Part shown: piece by piece, positions 17,438 to 26,898 of the stretch
Layout of the letters: every line of letters starts with the position of its first letter
Numbering within the stretch: position 1 is the stretch's first letter
Assembly (NCBI GenBank): GCA_937872465.1
Contig: CALMSR010000069.1
Coordinates: forward strand, 1 to 64,000
DNA from: an uncultured Paracoccaceae bacterium
Lineage (GTDB): Bacteria > Pseudomonadota > Alphaproteobacteria > Rhodobacterales > Rhodobacteraceae
Length of the DNA stretch: 64,000 bases
Reading direction: 5' to 3'
Translations under genes and position numbers: made by a program
Notes under the pieces: model-generated
The model's database searches: none
Told to the model about the DNA's origin: nothing
What the model saw: only the letters and a program-made list of their open reading frames with translations

Positions 17438-17798
17438 CTCGCTACCTTGGATCTTTGTGTCGGGGGATCTTGTGGCTGGCGGGGCTTCGGCGCCCCAGGG
17501 AATCCGATGGGCCGCAGGCGGGCCGCCGCGTCCGCGGCCGGATGGTTGCCGGGACCGGCAAGCCGCGGCACGTCGTCTCCGGACGCAGGCTGATCGAGCG
17601 TCATGGCCCCCCCTTGAGCACCTGGCCGATCGAAGGGGCCAAGAGCGCCAGATTGCAACAATCCGACCGTGGAGGCAACGCGTGGCGTGCAGTCGGATGC
17701 GGGCGGCAGGGCGAAAGCCCGGGGCATCGCCGCACGAGATGTTGTCATGGGCGGCCCCGCACACGTAGGATGTGGTCATTCCGCCAAGGAAAGCGCGC
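17438..17798. promoter_or_regulatory. Divergent promoter region between YjiH-like and Kef-type genes
   Basis: A 361-base gap between divergent starts. It contains moderately AT-rich patches (for example near 17650 and 17735) but no clear palindrome or small gene. It must contain both promoters. Confidence 0.3.
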
Positions 17799-19688
17799 AT
17801 GCAGCAGGTCCTGCTGGAAATCCTGGTCTATCTCGTGGCGGCGGTCATCGCCGTGCCGTTCAGCCAGCGGCTCGGCTTCGGCTCGGTGCTCGGCTATCTC
17901 GCCGCCGGGGTGGCGATCGGACCGGCCTTCGGCTTCGTCGGCTCCGAGGCCGAGGATCTGCGCCATTACGCCGAATTCGGCGTGGTGCTGATGCTGTTCC
18001 TGATCGGGCTGGAGCTCGAGCCGCGGGCGCTGTGGAACATGCGCCAGAACCTGATCGGGCTCGGCGGGCTGCAGGTCGCCGCGACCCTGGCCGCGGTCGC
18101 GATCTTCTGCCGTTCGGTGGGCCTGGGCTGGAGCGAGGCCATTGCGATCGGCATGATCCTCAGCCTCTCCTCGACCGCCATCGTCATGCAGACCCTGAAT
18201 GAGAAGCGCCTGACCCGGACCGAGGGCGGGCGAGCCAGCTTCGCGGTGCTGCTCTTCCAGGACATCGCGGCGCTGCCGTTTCTTGCGATCATCCCGCTGC
18301 TCGCGCTGGGCGGCGGCGGACACGAGGCCGAGGCCCATGCCGCCACGGCGCTGATCGACGCGCTGCCGGTGTGGATGCGCGCGCTCCTGATCGTCGGCGC
18401 GGGGGTGGCGGTGATCGTGGCCGGGCGCTACCTGACCCGGCCGCTCTACCGCTTCCTCGCCATGGCGGGGCTGCACGAGGTCTATGTCGCCGCGGCGCTG
18501 ATGTTCGTCGTGGGCATCGCGGCGATGATGAGCGTCCTGGGGCTGTCGCCGGCGCTCGGCACCTTCCTCGCGGGCGTGGTCATGGCCAACAGCGAGTATC
18601 GCCACGAGATCGAGAGCGACATCGCGCCCTTCAAGGGGCTGCTGCTGGGGCTCTTCTTCATCACCGTCGGCGCGAGCATGGACCTGCGGCTCTTCGCCGA
18701 CGCGCCGCTGCGGGTGATGGGGCTGGTGGTGGCGCTGATGGTGATGAAGATCCTGATCCTCCACGGGCTCGCGGTGATGTTCCGGCTGACCGGGCGGGAC
18801 AGGGTGCTCTTCACTCTCTCGCTGGCCCAGGCCGGGGAATTCGGCTTCTTCCTCGCGAGTTTCGCCGGCCAGAGCGGGGTGGTGCCGCACGGGCGGGTGG
18901 ATCTGGTGCTGCTGGTGATCTCGCTGTCGATGTTCCTGACGCCGGCGCTCTTCGTGATCCACGACCGGGTGATCGCGCGGCTCAGGGCCGGGCCGCGGCG
19001 TCCGGACGACGACATCGACGAGGAAGGCGTGGTGATCATCGCCGGCATGGGCCGCTTCGGCCAGGTGGTGAACCGGCTCCTGGTCGGGCTGGGGCACAAG
19101 ACCGTGGTGCTCGACAGCCATCCCCAGGTCATCAACCGGATGCGGAAGTTCGGCATCAAGGCCTTCTACGGCGAGGTCACCCGGCCGGCGCTGCTCGAGG
19201 CCGCCGGCATCGCCCGGGCCAAGGCGATCGTGATCGCCATCGACGACGCGGACAAGGCGGTCGAGGTGGCGCGCTATGTCAGCCAGCGCCATCCCGAGGT
19301 CCGGATCGTCGCGCGCGCCCGCGACCGCCACCACGTCTACCAGCTCTATGCCGCCGGCGCCCCGGTGAGCGTGCGCGAGATGTTCGACAGCTCGGTGCGC
19401 GCCGGCAAATACGCCCTGGTCGCGCTGGGCTATTCCGACGACGAGGTCGAGCGGGTGGGGCGGACCTTCTTCGACCACGACCGGCACATGCTCGCGGAAC
19501 TGGCCGAGCTCTGGGACCCGGACAAGCCGATGGAGGAGAACGACGCCTATATCGCGCGCGCCCGCGCCCAGGCGGCGGAGATCGAGGCGCTCCTGCGCGG
19601 CGAGCTGGCCCGGCCGCGCAAGGGCGCGGAGAAGGCGGAGAAGGCGGAGAAGGAGGCCGCGGAGGCCGCCGGCAAGGCCGCGGAATAG
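17799..19688 (+). CDS. Kef-type (CPA2) K+/H+ antiporter with RCK/TrkA-N domain
   Basis: Glutathione-gated-type potassium efflux antiporter of the inner membrane, 629 residues. Residues 1-390 form the CPA2 antiporter domain, with LGYLAAGVAIGP, FLIGLELEPRALW, SLSSTAIVMQTL, LSPALGTFLAGVVMANSEY and LAQAGEFGFF. The RCK/TrkA-N Rossmann domain follows from about residue 410 (VVIIAGMGRFGQVV), with the acidic residue after beta2 in VVLDSHP. The C-terminus is a charged Ala/Glu/Lys tail with GAEKAEKAEKEAAEAA, a short imperfect repeat likely to be helical. AAGGA lies 8 bases before the chosen ATG. No KefF/KefG partner gene is adjacent. The ion and gating ligand are inferred from family membership. Confidence 0.92.
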   Translation: MQQVLLEILVYLVAAVIAVPFSQRLGFGSVLGYLAAGVAIGPAFGFVGSEAEDLRHYAEFGVVLMLFLIGLELEPRALWNMRQNLIGLGGLQVAATLAAVAIFCRSVGLGWSEAIAIGMILSLSSTAIVMQTLNEKRLTRTEGGRASFAVLLFQDIAALPFLAIIPLLALGGGGHEAEAHAATALIDALPVWMRALLIVGAGVAVIVAGRYLTRPLYRFLAMAGLHEVYVAAALMFVVGIAAMMSVLGLSPALGTFLAGVVMANSEYRHEIESDIAPFKGLLLGLFFITVGASMDLRLFADAPLRVMGLVVALMVMKILILHGLAVMFRLTGRDRVLFTLSLAQAGEFGFFLASFAGQSGVVPHGRVDLVLLVISLSMFLTPALFVIHDRVIARLRAGPRRPDDDIDEEGVVIIAGMGRFGQVVNRLLVGLGHKTVVLDSHPQVINRMRKFGIKAFYGEVTRPALLEAAGIARAKAIVIAIDDADKAVEVARYVSQRHPEVRIVARARDRHHVYQLYAAGAPVSVREMFDSSVRAGKYALVALGYSDDEVERVGRTFFDHDRHMLAELAELWDPDKPMEENDAYIARARAQAAEIEALLRGELARPRKGAEKAEKAEKEAAEAAGKAAE

Positions 19689-19918
19689 CGCGGCCGGCGG
19701 GCGCCTTCCATGCTGGCGCGCAGGCGTGAATCCGGTGTCGAGGCGTGTCACATGCCGAGGCCCGGTCGATGCGGGCGCCGGCAGGATATCGACGGCCGCG
19801 AAGCGGGCCGGCGATTGCGCGCCGGAGAATCCCGACCCGCCCGGCCGGGGCGTCGTTGCAATGCAGCATGGCAGCGACTAACAGTTTTTCGATCCGGCGA
19901 CTGCGAGGGATTCGCCCC

Positions 19919-22900
19919 ATGGCCAGCTTCAAGAAGATCCTGATCGCCAACCGCGGCGAGATTGCCATCCGGGTGATGCGCGCCGCCAACGAGATGGGCA
20001 AGCGCACCGTCGCGGTCTTCGCCGAGGAGGACAAGCTCAGCCTCCACCGCTTCAAGTCCGACGAGGCCTACCGGATCGGCGAGGGGCTGGGGCCGGTGGC
20101 GGCCTATCTCGAGATCCCCGAGATCATCCGCGTGGCCAAGATGGCCGGCGCCGACGCGATCCATCCGGGCTACGGGCTCCTGAGCGAGAACCCGGGCCTG
20201 GTGGACGCCTGCGACGCCGCGGGCATCGTCTTCATCGGGCCGCGGGCCGAGACCATGCGCAAGCTCGGCGACAAGGCCAGCGCCCGGCGCGTGGCGATGG
20301 AGGCCGGGGTGCCGGTGATCCCGGCCACCGAGGTCCTGCCCGACGACATGGCCGAAGTGCGGGCCATGGCCGAGGCGGTGGGCTATCCCTTCATGCTCAA
20401 GGCGTCCTGGGGCGGCGGCGGCAGGGGCATGCGGCCGGTGATGAGTGCGGCCGAGCTCGAGGACAAGGTGCTCGAGGGCCGGCGCGAGGCGCTCAACGCC
20501 TTCGGCAACGGCGAGGGCTATCTGGAGAAGATGATCCTCAATGCCCGGCACGTCGAGGTGCAGATCCTCGGCGACCAGCACGGCGGGCTCTACCATCTCT
20601 GGGAGCGGGACTGCTCGGTGCAGCGGCGCAACCAGAAGGTCGTGGAACGCGCGCCCGCGCCCTATCTGACGCAAGGGCAGCGCGAGGAGCTCTGCGCGCT
20701 CGGGCTGAAGATCGCGCGGGCGGCGGATTACCAGAACGCGGGCACGGTCGAGTTCCTGATGGACCGCGATTCGGGCGCCTTCTATTTCATCGAGGTCAAT
20801 CCGCGCATCCAGGTCGAGCATACCGTCACCGAGGAGGTGACCGGCATCGACATCGTGCGCGCCCAGATCCTGATCGCCGAGGGGGCGAGCATCGCCGAGG
20901 CGACCGGGGTGGCGAGCCAGGCGGAGGTGAAGCTCAACGGCCACGCGATCCAGTGCCGGATCACCAGCGAGGATCCGCAGAACAACTTCATCCCCGATTA
21001 CGGCCGGATCACCGCCTATCGCGGCGCGACCGGGATGGGCATCCGGCTCGACGGCGGCACCGCCTATTCCGGCGCGGTGATCACCCGCTTCTACGACAGC
21101 CTGCTCGAGAAGGTCACCGCCTGGGCGCCGACCCCGGAGATGGCGATTGCGAGGCTCGACCGGGCGCTGCGGGAATTCCGCATCCGCGGCGTCTCGACCA
21201 ACATCGCCTTCGTCGAGAACCTGCTGCGGCACCCGACCTTCCTCGACAACAGCTACACGACGAAGTTCATCGACACCACGCCCGAGCTCTTCCGCTTCCA
21301 GGCGCGCCGCGACCGGGCGACCAAGATCCTGACCTATATCGCCGACGTGACGGTGAACGGCCATCCCGAGACGGCCGGGCGACCGCGGCCGCCCGCCTCC
21401 GCGCGCAAGCCGAGGCCGCCGCGGGTTCCGGTCGGCGCGCCGCCCGAGGGCACCCGGCAGCTGCTCGAGACGCAGGGGCCGAAGGCGGTCGCCGACTGGA
21501 TGCTGGCCCAGGAGCGGTTGCTGGTGACCGACACCACCATGCGCGACGGGCACCAGAGCCTGCTCGCCACGCGCATGCGCTCCTTCGACATGATCGGGGT
21601 GGCGCCGGCCTATGCGCAATTGCTGCCGCAGCTCTTCAGCGTGGAATGCTGGGGGGGCGCGACCTTCGACGTCGCCTACCGCTTCCTGCAGGAATGCCCC
21701 TGGCAGCGGCTGCGCGACCTGCGGGCCGCCATGCCGAACCTTATGACGCAGATGCTGCTGCGCGCTTCGAACGGGGTGGGCTACACCAATTATCCCGACA
21801 ACGTGGTGGAGGCCTTCGTCGGCCAGGCGGCCTCCTCGGGGGTGGATGTCTTCCGCGTCTTCGATCCGCTGAACTGGGTCGAGAACATGCGGGTGGCGAT
21901 CGACGCGGTGCTGGCCCAGGGCAAGCTCTGCGAGGCGGCGATCTGCTATACCGGCGACATCTTCGACCCGGACCGCGCGAAATACGACCTGAAATACTAT
22001 GTCGGCATGGCCAAGGCGCTGCGCGACGCCGGCACGCATGTGCTGGGCGTCAAGGACATGGCGGGGCTCCTGAAGCCCGCCGCGGCGCGGGCGCTGATCC
22101 GGACGCTGAAGGAGGAGGTGGGCCTGCCGGTGCATTTCCACACCCATGACACCGGCGGCACCAGTGCGGCGAGCGTGCTGGCCGCGGCGGAGGCCGGGGT
22201 GGATGCGGTGGACGCGGCGATGGACGCGTTCTCCGGCGGCACCTCGCAGCCCTGCCTCGGCTCGATCGTGGAGGCCCTGCGCCACGGCCCGCGCGACACC
22301 GGGCTCGACATCCGCGCGATCCGCCGGATCTCGGAATACTGGGAGGCGGTGCGGACCCAGTACACCGCCTTCGAGAGCGGGCTGATCGCGCCGGCCTCCG
22401 AGGTCTATCTCCACGAGATGCCCGGCGGTCAGTTCACCAATCTCAAGGCGCAGGCGCGCTCGATGGGGCTGGAGGAGCGCTGGCACGAGGTGGCGCAGAC
22501 CTATGCCGAGGTGAACGCGATGTTCGGCGACATCGTGAAGGTGACGCCGACCTCGAAGGTGGTCGGCGACATGGCGCTGGTGATGGTAGCCCAGGGGCTG
22601 ACGCGGGCCGAGGTCGAGGATCCGGAGGTCGACGTGGCCTTCCCCGAGAGCGTCGTCGGCATGATGCGCGGCGATCTCGGCCAGCCGCCGGGCGGGTGGC
22701 CGGAGGCGTTGCAGCGCAAGGTGCTCAAGGGCGAGCCCGCCGAGACCGGCCGGCCCGGCGCCCTGATGCCGCCCGCGGATCTGGGCGCCCTGCGTGCGGC
22801 GCTGAAGGCGGAGGCGGGGGACACGGAGGTCGATAACGAGGATTTCTGTGGCTACCTGATGTATCCCAAGGTCTTCACGGACTACCTGCACCGGCATCAG

Positions 22901-23368
22901 GACTACGGCCCGGTGCGGACCCTGCCCACGCCGGTCTTCTTCTACGGCATGGAGCCGCGCCAGGAGATCTCGGTGGAGATCGATCCCGGCAAGATCATCG
23001 AGATCCGGCTCCAGGCGGTCGGCGAGACCAATGCCGAGGGCGACGTGCGGGTGTTCTTCGAGCTCAACGGCCAGCCGCGCACCGTGCGCGTCCCCGACCG
23101 CCAGGCCCGCGCGATGGCGCCCAGGCGGCCCAAGGCGGAGGCGGGCAATCCCGCGCAGGTGGCGGCGCCCATGCCAGGCGTGATCGCGAGCGTCTCGGTC
23201 TCCGAGGGCAAGGCGGTCCAGGCGGGCGACCTGATGCTGACCATCGAGGCGATGAAGATGGAGACCGGGCTCTATGCCGACCGGCCCGGCGTGGTGAAGA
23301 CGCTGCACGTCGCGCCCGGGGCGCAGGTCGATTCCAAGGATCTGCTGGTGGAGCTGACGCTGGACTGA
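19919..23368 (+). CDS. pyc: Pyruvate carboxylase
   Basis: Biotin-dependent anaplerotic enzyme converting pyruvate and bicarbonate to oxaloacetate, 1149 residues, the standard single-chain length. The biotin carboxylase domain starts at MASFKKILIANRGEIAIRV, with the glycine-rich ATP loop KASWGGGGRGMR near residue 160 and EVNPRIQVEHTVTE near 290. The carboxyltransferase domain starts near residue 535 (VTDTTMRDGHQS) and keeps the metal-site HFHTHDTGG. The PC tetramerisation/allosteric region follows, and the biotinyl domain near residue 1112 has IEAMKMETG with the biotin Lys. GAGGGA precedes the chosen ATG by 8 bases. A longer in-frame start at 19745 is unsupported. The AmiS/UreI gene begins 23 bases after its stop. 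Confidence 0.97.
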   Translation: MASFKKILIANRGEIAIRVMRAANEMGKRTVAVFAEEDKLSLHRFKSDEAYRIGEGLGPVAAYLEIPEIIRVAKMAGADAIHPGYGLLSENPGLVDACDAAGIVFIGPRAETMRKLGDKASARRVAMEAGVPVIPATEVLPDDMAEVRAMAEAVGYPFMLKASWGGGGRGMRPVMSAAELEDKVLEGRREALNAFGNGEGYLEKMILNARHVEVQILGDQHGGLYHLWERDCSVQRRNQKVVERAPAPYLTQGQREELCALGLKIARAADYQNAGTVEFLMDRDSGAFYFIEVNPRIQVEHTVTEEVTGIDIVRAQILIAEGASIAEATGVASQAEVKLNGHAIQCRITSEDPQNNFIPDYGRITAYRGATGMGIRLDGGTAYSGAVITRFYDSLLEKVTAWAPTPEMAIARLDRALREFRIRGVSTNIAFVENLLRHPTFLDNSYTTKFIDTTPELFRFQARRDRATKILTYIADVTVNGHPETAGRPRPPASARKPRPPRVPVGAPPEGTRQLLETQGPKAVADWMLAQERLLVTDTTMRDGHQSLLATRMRSFDMIGVAPAYAQLLPQLFSVECWGGATFDVAYRFLQECPWQRLRDLRAAMPNLMTQMLLRASNGVGYTNYPDNVVEAFVGQAASSGVDVFRVFDPLNWVENMRVAIDAVLAQGKLCEAAICYTGDIFDPDRAKYDLKYYVGMAKALRDAGTHVLGVKDMAGLLKPAAARALIRTLKEEVGLPVHFHTHDTGGTSAASVLAAAEAGVDAVDAAMDAFSGGTSQPCLGSIVEALRHGPRDTGLDIRAIRRISEYWEAVRTQYTAFESGLIAPASEVYLHEMPGGQFTNLKAQARSMGLEERWHEVAQTYAEVNAMFGDIVKVTPTSKVVGDMALVMVAQGLTRAEVEDPEVDVAFPESVVGMMRGDLGQPPGGWPEALQRKVLKGEPAETGRPGALMPPADLGALRAALKAEAGDTEVDNEDFCGYLMYPKVFTDYLHRHQDYGPVRTLPTPVFFYGMEPRQEISVEIDPGKIIEIRLQAVGETNAEGDVRVFFELNGQPRTVRVPDRQARAMAPRRPKAEAGNPAQVAAPMPGVIASVSVSEGKAVQAGDLMLTIEAMKMETGLYADRPGVVKTLHVAPGAQVDSKDLLVELTLD

Positions 23369-23391
23369 CCGGCGCAACAGGGAGAGAAGGC

Positions 23392-23910
23392 GTGCTTTTG
23401 GGCCTCGTGCTGCTCTATGTGGGGGCGGTGTTGTTCTTGAACGGGATCTGGATGCTCGGACGCATCGGCGACCGGGAGATCGTGGTGATCAACGTGGTCA
23501 CCGGCGTGGTCGCCACGAGCGTCGCCGTCGCGCTGGCCTTCGGCGCGGGCGCCGACGCCGGATCGATCCGGGAGGCGGCGCTGACGCTCCTGTTCGCCAC
23601 CACCTATTTCTGGGTCGCCCACAACCGGCTGAGCGACGTGGACGGGCGCGGCCTCGGCTGGTTCAGCCTGTTCGTCGCCGTGACCGTCGTGCCGGTCACC
23701 GTGGAGGCGGCCGTCACCGCGCGTGGCCTCACCGGCGCGTGGCTGGCGTTCAACTGGGCGTGCTGGGCGGTGCTCTGGTTCATGTATTTCCTGCTTCTCG
23801 CCCGGCAACGCCCGATCCTGCGCGCGACCGCCTGGGTGACGCTGCTGAGCGGCATCGTCAATGGCTGGATCCCGGGCTACCTGCTGCTCGAGGGCTGGCT
23901 CGGGGGCTGA
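23392..23910 (+). CDS. AmiS/UreI family urea/amide channel
   Basis: Small inner-membrane channel protein, 172 residues with about six hydrophobic segments, of the AmiS/UreI family that conducts urea or short-chain amides. Recognisable features are the N-terminal LYVGAVLFLNGIWMLGRI, the TTYFWVAHNRL segment and the pore-lining aromatic region FNWACWAVLWFMYF. The C-terminal WIPGYLLLEGWL is a strongly conserved family end. The start codon is GTG, preceded by AGAGAAGG. It is unusual to find it 23 bases downstream of pyruvate carboxylase rather than next to urease or amidase genes. Urea is a predicted end product of the guanidinobutyrase encoded further right, which gives a possible use. Confidence 0.88.
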   Translation: MLLGLVLLYVGAVLFLNGIWMLGRIGDREIVVINVVTGVVATSVAVALAFGAGADAGSIREAALTLLFATTYFWVAHNRLSDVDGRGLGWFSLFVAVTVVPVTVEAAVTARGLTGAWLAFNWACWAVLWFMYFLLLARQRPILRATAWVTLLSGIVNGWIPGYLLLEGWLGG

Positions 23911-24329
23911 CCCGGACAATGTCCTCACTAGGACATGATGCAACATACTGGAATGGTTGAAGAAAAGTGTTAACGCGGTGAATCCGGCCTGCGTTTCGGG
24001 GGTCTCCTGCGCGATGGCGTCAGGTGCCGCCGGGGCGCGACCGGGGGCCCGAGCGCGGCGCGAGGGTCACGACCGGGGCGGCGTGGCGCTCGGCGAGGGG
24101 CGGCGCCAGCGCGTCCTTCAGCGCCGCCATCTGGCGCCGGTGCACCATCGGCGCGAGCGGTTAGGATGGGGTTTGGGTGGGCCGGGTGCCGAGGCCGCAC
24201 ATCGAGCGCGGGGCTGAAGGGTGCCCGCCCGATCCCGCACGGCGGTGTTCCGGCATCCGCCTCGCCCTTCGGTGCGCAGGCTTCTCACGACACCAAGCGG
24301 CATCGCCGGGGCGCGATGGCTGCCCCAGT
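23911..24329. other. Intergenic region with no convincing gene
   Basis: About 420 GC-rich bases between convergent genes. A 42-codon minus-strand frame at 24020-24148 (starting MVHRRQMAALKDALAPPLAE) has gene-like composition but no ribosome site and an in-frame stop just upstream. It could be a remnant of a former gene. Nothing else is supported. Confidence 0.3.
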
Positions 24330-25820
24330 TCAGGATAGGCCTGCGGTCTGTCGGCGGCCGTGGAGTCCGGCGATCACCGGGCGCAGGGCGGGGGCGAGGT
24401 CCTCGGCGATGAGGCCGGGGCCGGCGTGGTGGGCGGCGGCGCCATGCATCCAGACCGCGGCGGCGGCGGCCTCGAAGCCCGGCATGCCCTGGGCGAGCAT
24501 TCCGGCCGCGATGCCGGTCAGGACGTCGCCGGAGCCGGCGGTCGCGAGCCAGGGCGGCGCCTCGGCGTTGATGGCGAGCCGGCCGTCGGGCGCGGCGACC
24601 ACGGTATCGGCGCCCTTGAGCACGACGGTGGCACCGCTGCGGGTCGCGGCCGCGCGGGCGCGCTCGGGCTTCGGGCGCTCGGCGAGATCGGGGAAGAGCC
24701 GGGCGAATTCGCCCCCGTGCGGCGTGAGGACCACCGGGGCGGCGCGGCCGCGGATCGCGGCGAAGAGCGCATCGGGATCGGGCGCGAAGACGGTGAGCGC
24801 ATCGGCGTCGAGCGCTGCGGCCGCGCCGCTCGCGAGCGCCGCCAGCACCAGGTCCCGCTCCGGGGCCTCCGTGCCCATGCCCGGCCCCAGCGCGACGGCG
24901 GTGAAGCGCGGGTCGGCCAGGATCGCGGCGAGGGCCGCGGCATCCTCCATGCGCCGCAGCATCACCACGGTCAGATGCGCGGCATTGACCGCCAGCGCGC
25001 CGGGGGGGCTCGCGAGGGTCACGAGGCCGGCGCCGGCGCGCAGGGCCGCGCCCGCCGCGAGCCGGGCGGCGCCGGTGCGGCTCATGGGGCCGGAGACGAC
25101 GAGGGCATGGCCGCGGCTGAACTTGTGGTCGGCGAGGCCGGGGAAGCGCAGGGCGCCGGACCAGAGCGGGGGCGCGTTCTCGAAGGCGGCGGGGCGGATC
25201 TCGCCGAGCACGGATTCGGGGATGCCGATCTGGGCGAGATGCAGCGCGCCGCAGAGCGCGCGGCCGGGCAGGAGCAAATGGCCGGGCTTCTTGCGGAAGA
25301 AGGTCACGGTGGCATCCGCCGCGACCGCCACGCCGAGCGGCTGGCCGCTGTCGGCGTGCAACCCGCTCGGCAGGTCGATGGCGACCACCGGCGCCGGCGC
25401 GGCGTTCATCGCCTCGACGAGACCGGCGGCGGCGCCGGTCACCGGCCGGTCGAGCCCGGCGCCGAAGAGCCCGTCGAGGATCACCGCCGCCTCGGGCAAC
25501 GGCAGCTCGGCGGGCTCGGCCGCCCCCGACCAGCGCTCGCGCGCGATCGCCGCGTCGCCGCGCAGCCGGGCGGGATCGCCGTGGAGCAGCACCCGGACGT
25601 CGCGCCCGCCCGCGCGCAGGCGGCGCGCCGCGACGAAGCCGTCGCCGCCATTGTTGCCCGGCCCCGCCACCACGAGCACGGGGCCCTCGGGGTGGCGAGC
25701 GGCGGTGGCCTCGGCCACCGCGCCTCCGGCGGCCTCCATCAGCGTCATGCCCGGCACGCCCCCGGCGATGGTCAGCGCGTCGGCCCGGGCCATCTCGGCG
25801 GCGGTCAGGAGCTCGATCAT
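24330..25820 (-). CDS. nnrD: Bifunctional NAD(P)H-hydrate epimerase / ADP-dependent dehydratase
   Basis: Repairs hydrated NADH and NADPH in the cytosol, 496 residues. The N-terminal YjeF_N epimerase domain (about residues 1-210) has LTAAEMARADALTI, the nucleotide motif GPGNNGGDGFVAAR and LDGLFGAGLDRPV with AIDLPSGL. The C-terminal ribokinase-like dehydratase domain has VLTPHGGEFARLF, VLKGADTVVA and the ATP/ADP motif ATAGSGDVLTGIAAG, followed by the conserved AVWMHGAAAHHAG. Both active sites look intact. The ATG lies 1 base after the stop of the site-2 protease gene upstream, so they are co-transcribed. The pairing has no obvious functional logic. Confidence 0.95.
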   Translation of the reverse strand: MIELLTAAEMARADALTIAGGVPGMTLMEAAGGAVAEATAARHPEGPVLVVAGPGNNGGDGFVAARRLRAGGRDVRVLLHGDPARLRGDAAIARERWSGAAEPAELPLPEAAVILDGLFGAGLDRPVTGAAAGLVEAMNAAPAPVVAIDLPSGLHADSGQPLGVAVAADATVTFFRKKPGHLLLPGRALCGALHLAQIGIPESVLGEIRPAAFENAPPLWSGALRFPGLADHKFSRGHALVVSGPMSRTGAARLAAGAALRAGAGLVTLASPPGALAVNAAHLTVVMLRRMEDAAALAAILADPRFTAVALGPGMGTEAPERDLVLAALASGAAAALDADALTVFAPDPDALFAAIRGRAAPVVLTPHGGEFARLFPDLAERPKPERARAAATRSGATVVLKGADTVVAAPDGRLAINAEAPPWLATAGSGDVLTGIAAGMLAQGMPGFEAAAAAVWMHGAAAHHAGPGLIAEDLAPALRPVIAGLHGRRQTAGLS

Positions 25821-25821
25821 G

Positions 25822-26898
25822 TCAATGCGCCTCGAGCGCGGCCTGGATGCGCAGGTATTCGGTAATGTTGTCGAGATCGACGATCCCCGCCAGCAGGCCG
25901 CCGCGGGTGATGCAGACCAGCCGGGCGTCCTTCGCCCGGAGGTTCTCCAGCAGAACCGCCAGCGAGGTCGAGACATCGGCGGTCTCGACCGGTGCTGCGA
26001 CCTCGCTGACGAGCCCGTCGGGGCCGAGGTCGCGCAGGCCGCGCAGGATCGCCGCCTGGGTCAGGACCCCGGCGATGCGGCCGTCCTCGACGATCGGAAA
26101 GTCCTTCTGGGTGCCGGCGAGGGTAAGGTCGATGGCGCGCGAGAGCTTGTGCCAGGGCGCGATGGTCTGGAAGTCGGTGATCATCGCCCGCCCGGCCGGC
26201 TGGTGGGCGAGGCGCGCCTCGGCCTCCACCGCGCCCGCCTCGGCACCCGCGCCGATCCAGACGAAGACCGCGATCAGCACGAGGAACGGGTTGCCGGTGA
26301 GCCCGAGGAAGCCGAGCAGGATTGCCAGCGCCTGGCCGATGCGCGCGGCGAGTCGCGTCGCGCGCACCCGGTCCATGCGGAAGGACAGCACCGCCCTGAG
26401 CACCCGTCCGCCGTCCATGGGAAAGGCGGGCAGCATGTTGAAGACCGCGAGCAGCAGGTTGGCCGCGAGCAGGGTCGGCAGGATCGCGCCGCCGGCGAGA
26501 TCGGTGCCGGTCAGCGCGCCGGCGCGCCCCGCGACCGCGAGGCCGAGCCAGAGCGTGGCGGCGATCAAGAGGTTCACCGCCGGGCCGGCCAGCGCCACGA
26601 GGATCTCCTGGCGCGGGTCCTTGGGCATGGAATCGAGGAGCGCGAGCCCGCCGATGGGCAGGATCGTGATGCTGCGCGTGCCGATGCCGAAGCGCCGCGC
26701 GGTGAGCGCATGGCCGTATTCGTGCAGCACGACGCAGAGAAAGAGCAGGAGGATCAGGGAGAGGCCGGTGAGCACGCCCGCCAGCGTGCCGGTCTCGTTC
26801 CAGGAGACGAAGGCGAACCAGGCCAGCAGCAGCAGGAAGGTCACGTGGACGTAGACGTCGATTCCGGCGAATCGGCCGAGCCTTGCGGACCATTTCAT
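25822..26898 (-). CDS. Site-2 protease family (M50) membrane metalloprotease with CBS domains
   Basis: Intramembrane zinc protease of the S2P/M50 family, 358 residues. The zinc motif HEYGH is at residues 59-63 in a membrane segment, and the third-ligand motif FNMLPAFPMDGG lies near residue 160. Several hydrophobic helices cover residues 15-230. A C-terminal CBS pair (about 235-358) contains IAPWHKLSRAIDLTLAG and the FPIVEDGRIAGVLTQ/LVCITRGGLLAGIVD repeats, which in this subfamily probably sense adenine nucleotides. No substrate (anti-sigma factor or other) is evident nearby. The frame remains open far upstream on this strand, but the start at MKWSARLGRF matches the family N-terminus. Confidence 0.92.
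   Translation of the reverse strand: MKWSARLGRFAGIDVYVHVTFLLLLAWFAFVSWNETGTLAGVLTGLSLILLLFLCVVLHEYGHALTARRFGIGTRSITILPIGGLALLDSMPKDPRQEILVALAGPAVNLLIAATLWLGLAVAGRAGALTGTDLAGGAILPTLLAANLLLAVFNMLPAFPMDGGRVLRAVLSFRMDRVRATRLAARIGQALAILLGFLGLTGNPFLVLIAVFVWIGAGAEAGAVEAEARLAHQPAGRAMITDFQTIAPWHKLSRAIDLTLAGTQKDFPIVEDGRIAGVLTQAAILRGLRDLGPDGLVSEVAAPVETADVSTSLAVLLENLRAKDARLVCITRGGLLAGIVDLDNITEYLRIQAALEAH

Noticed and set aside
19745..19918. Extended N-terminus for pyruvate carboxylase
   Set aside because: The extra residues are unlike any pyruvate carboxylase, while GAGGGA precedes the ATG at 19919.
19748..23377. Long minus-strand open frame opposite pyruvate carboxylase
   Set aside because: It mirrors a well-conserved enzyme on the other strand. 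Its His/Arg-rich translation resembles no family and is a GC-bias artefact.
23960..24200. Short frames in the gap after the AmiS/UreI gene
   Set aside because: There are no ribosome sites or recognisable motifs. They are kept only as a possible remnant in the region note.
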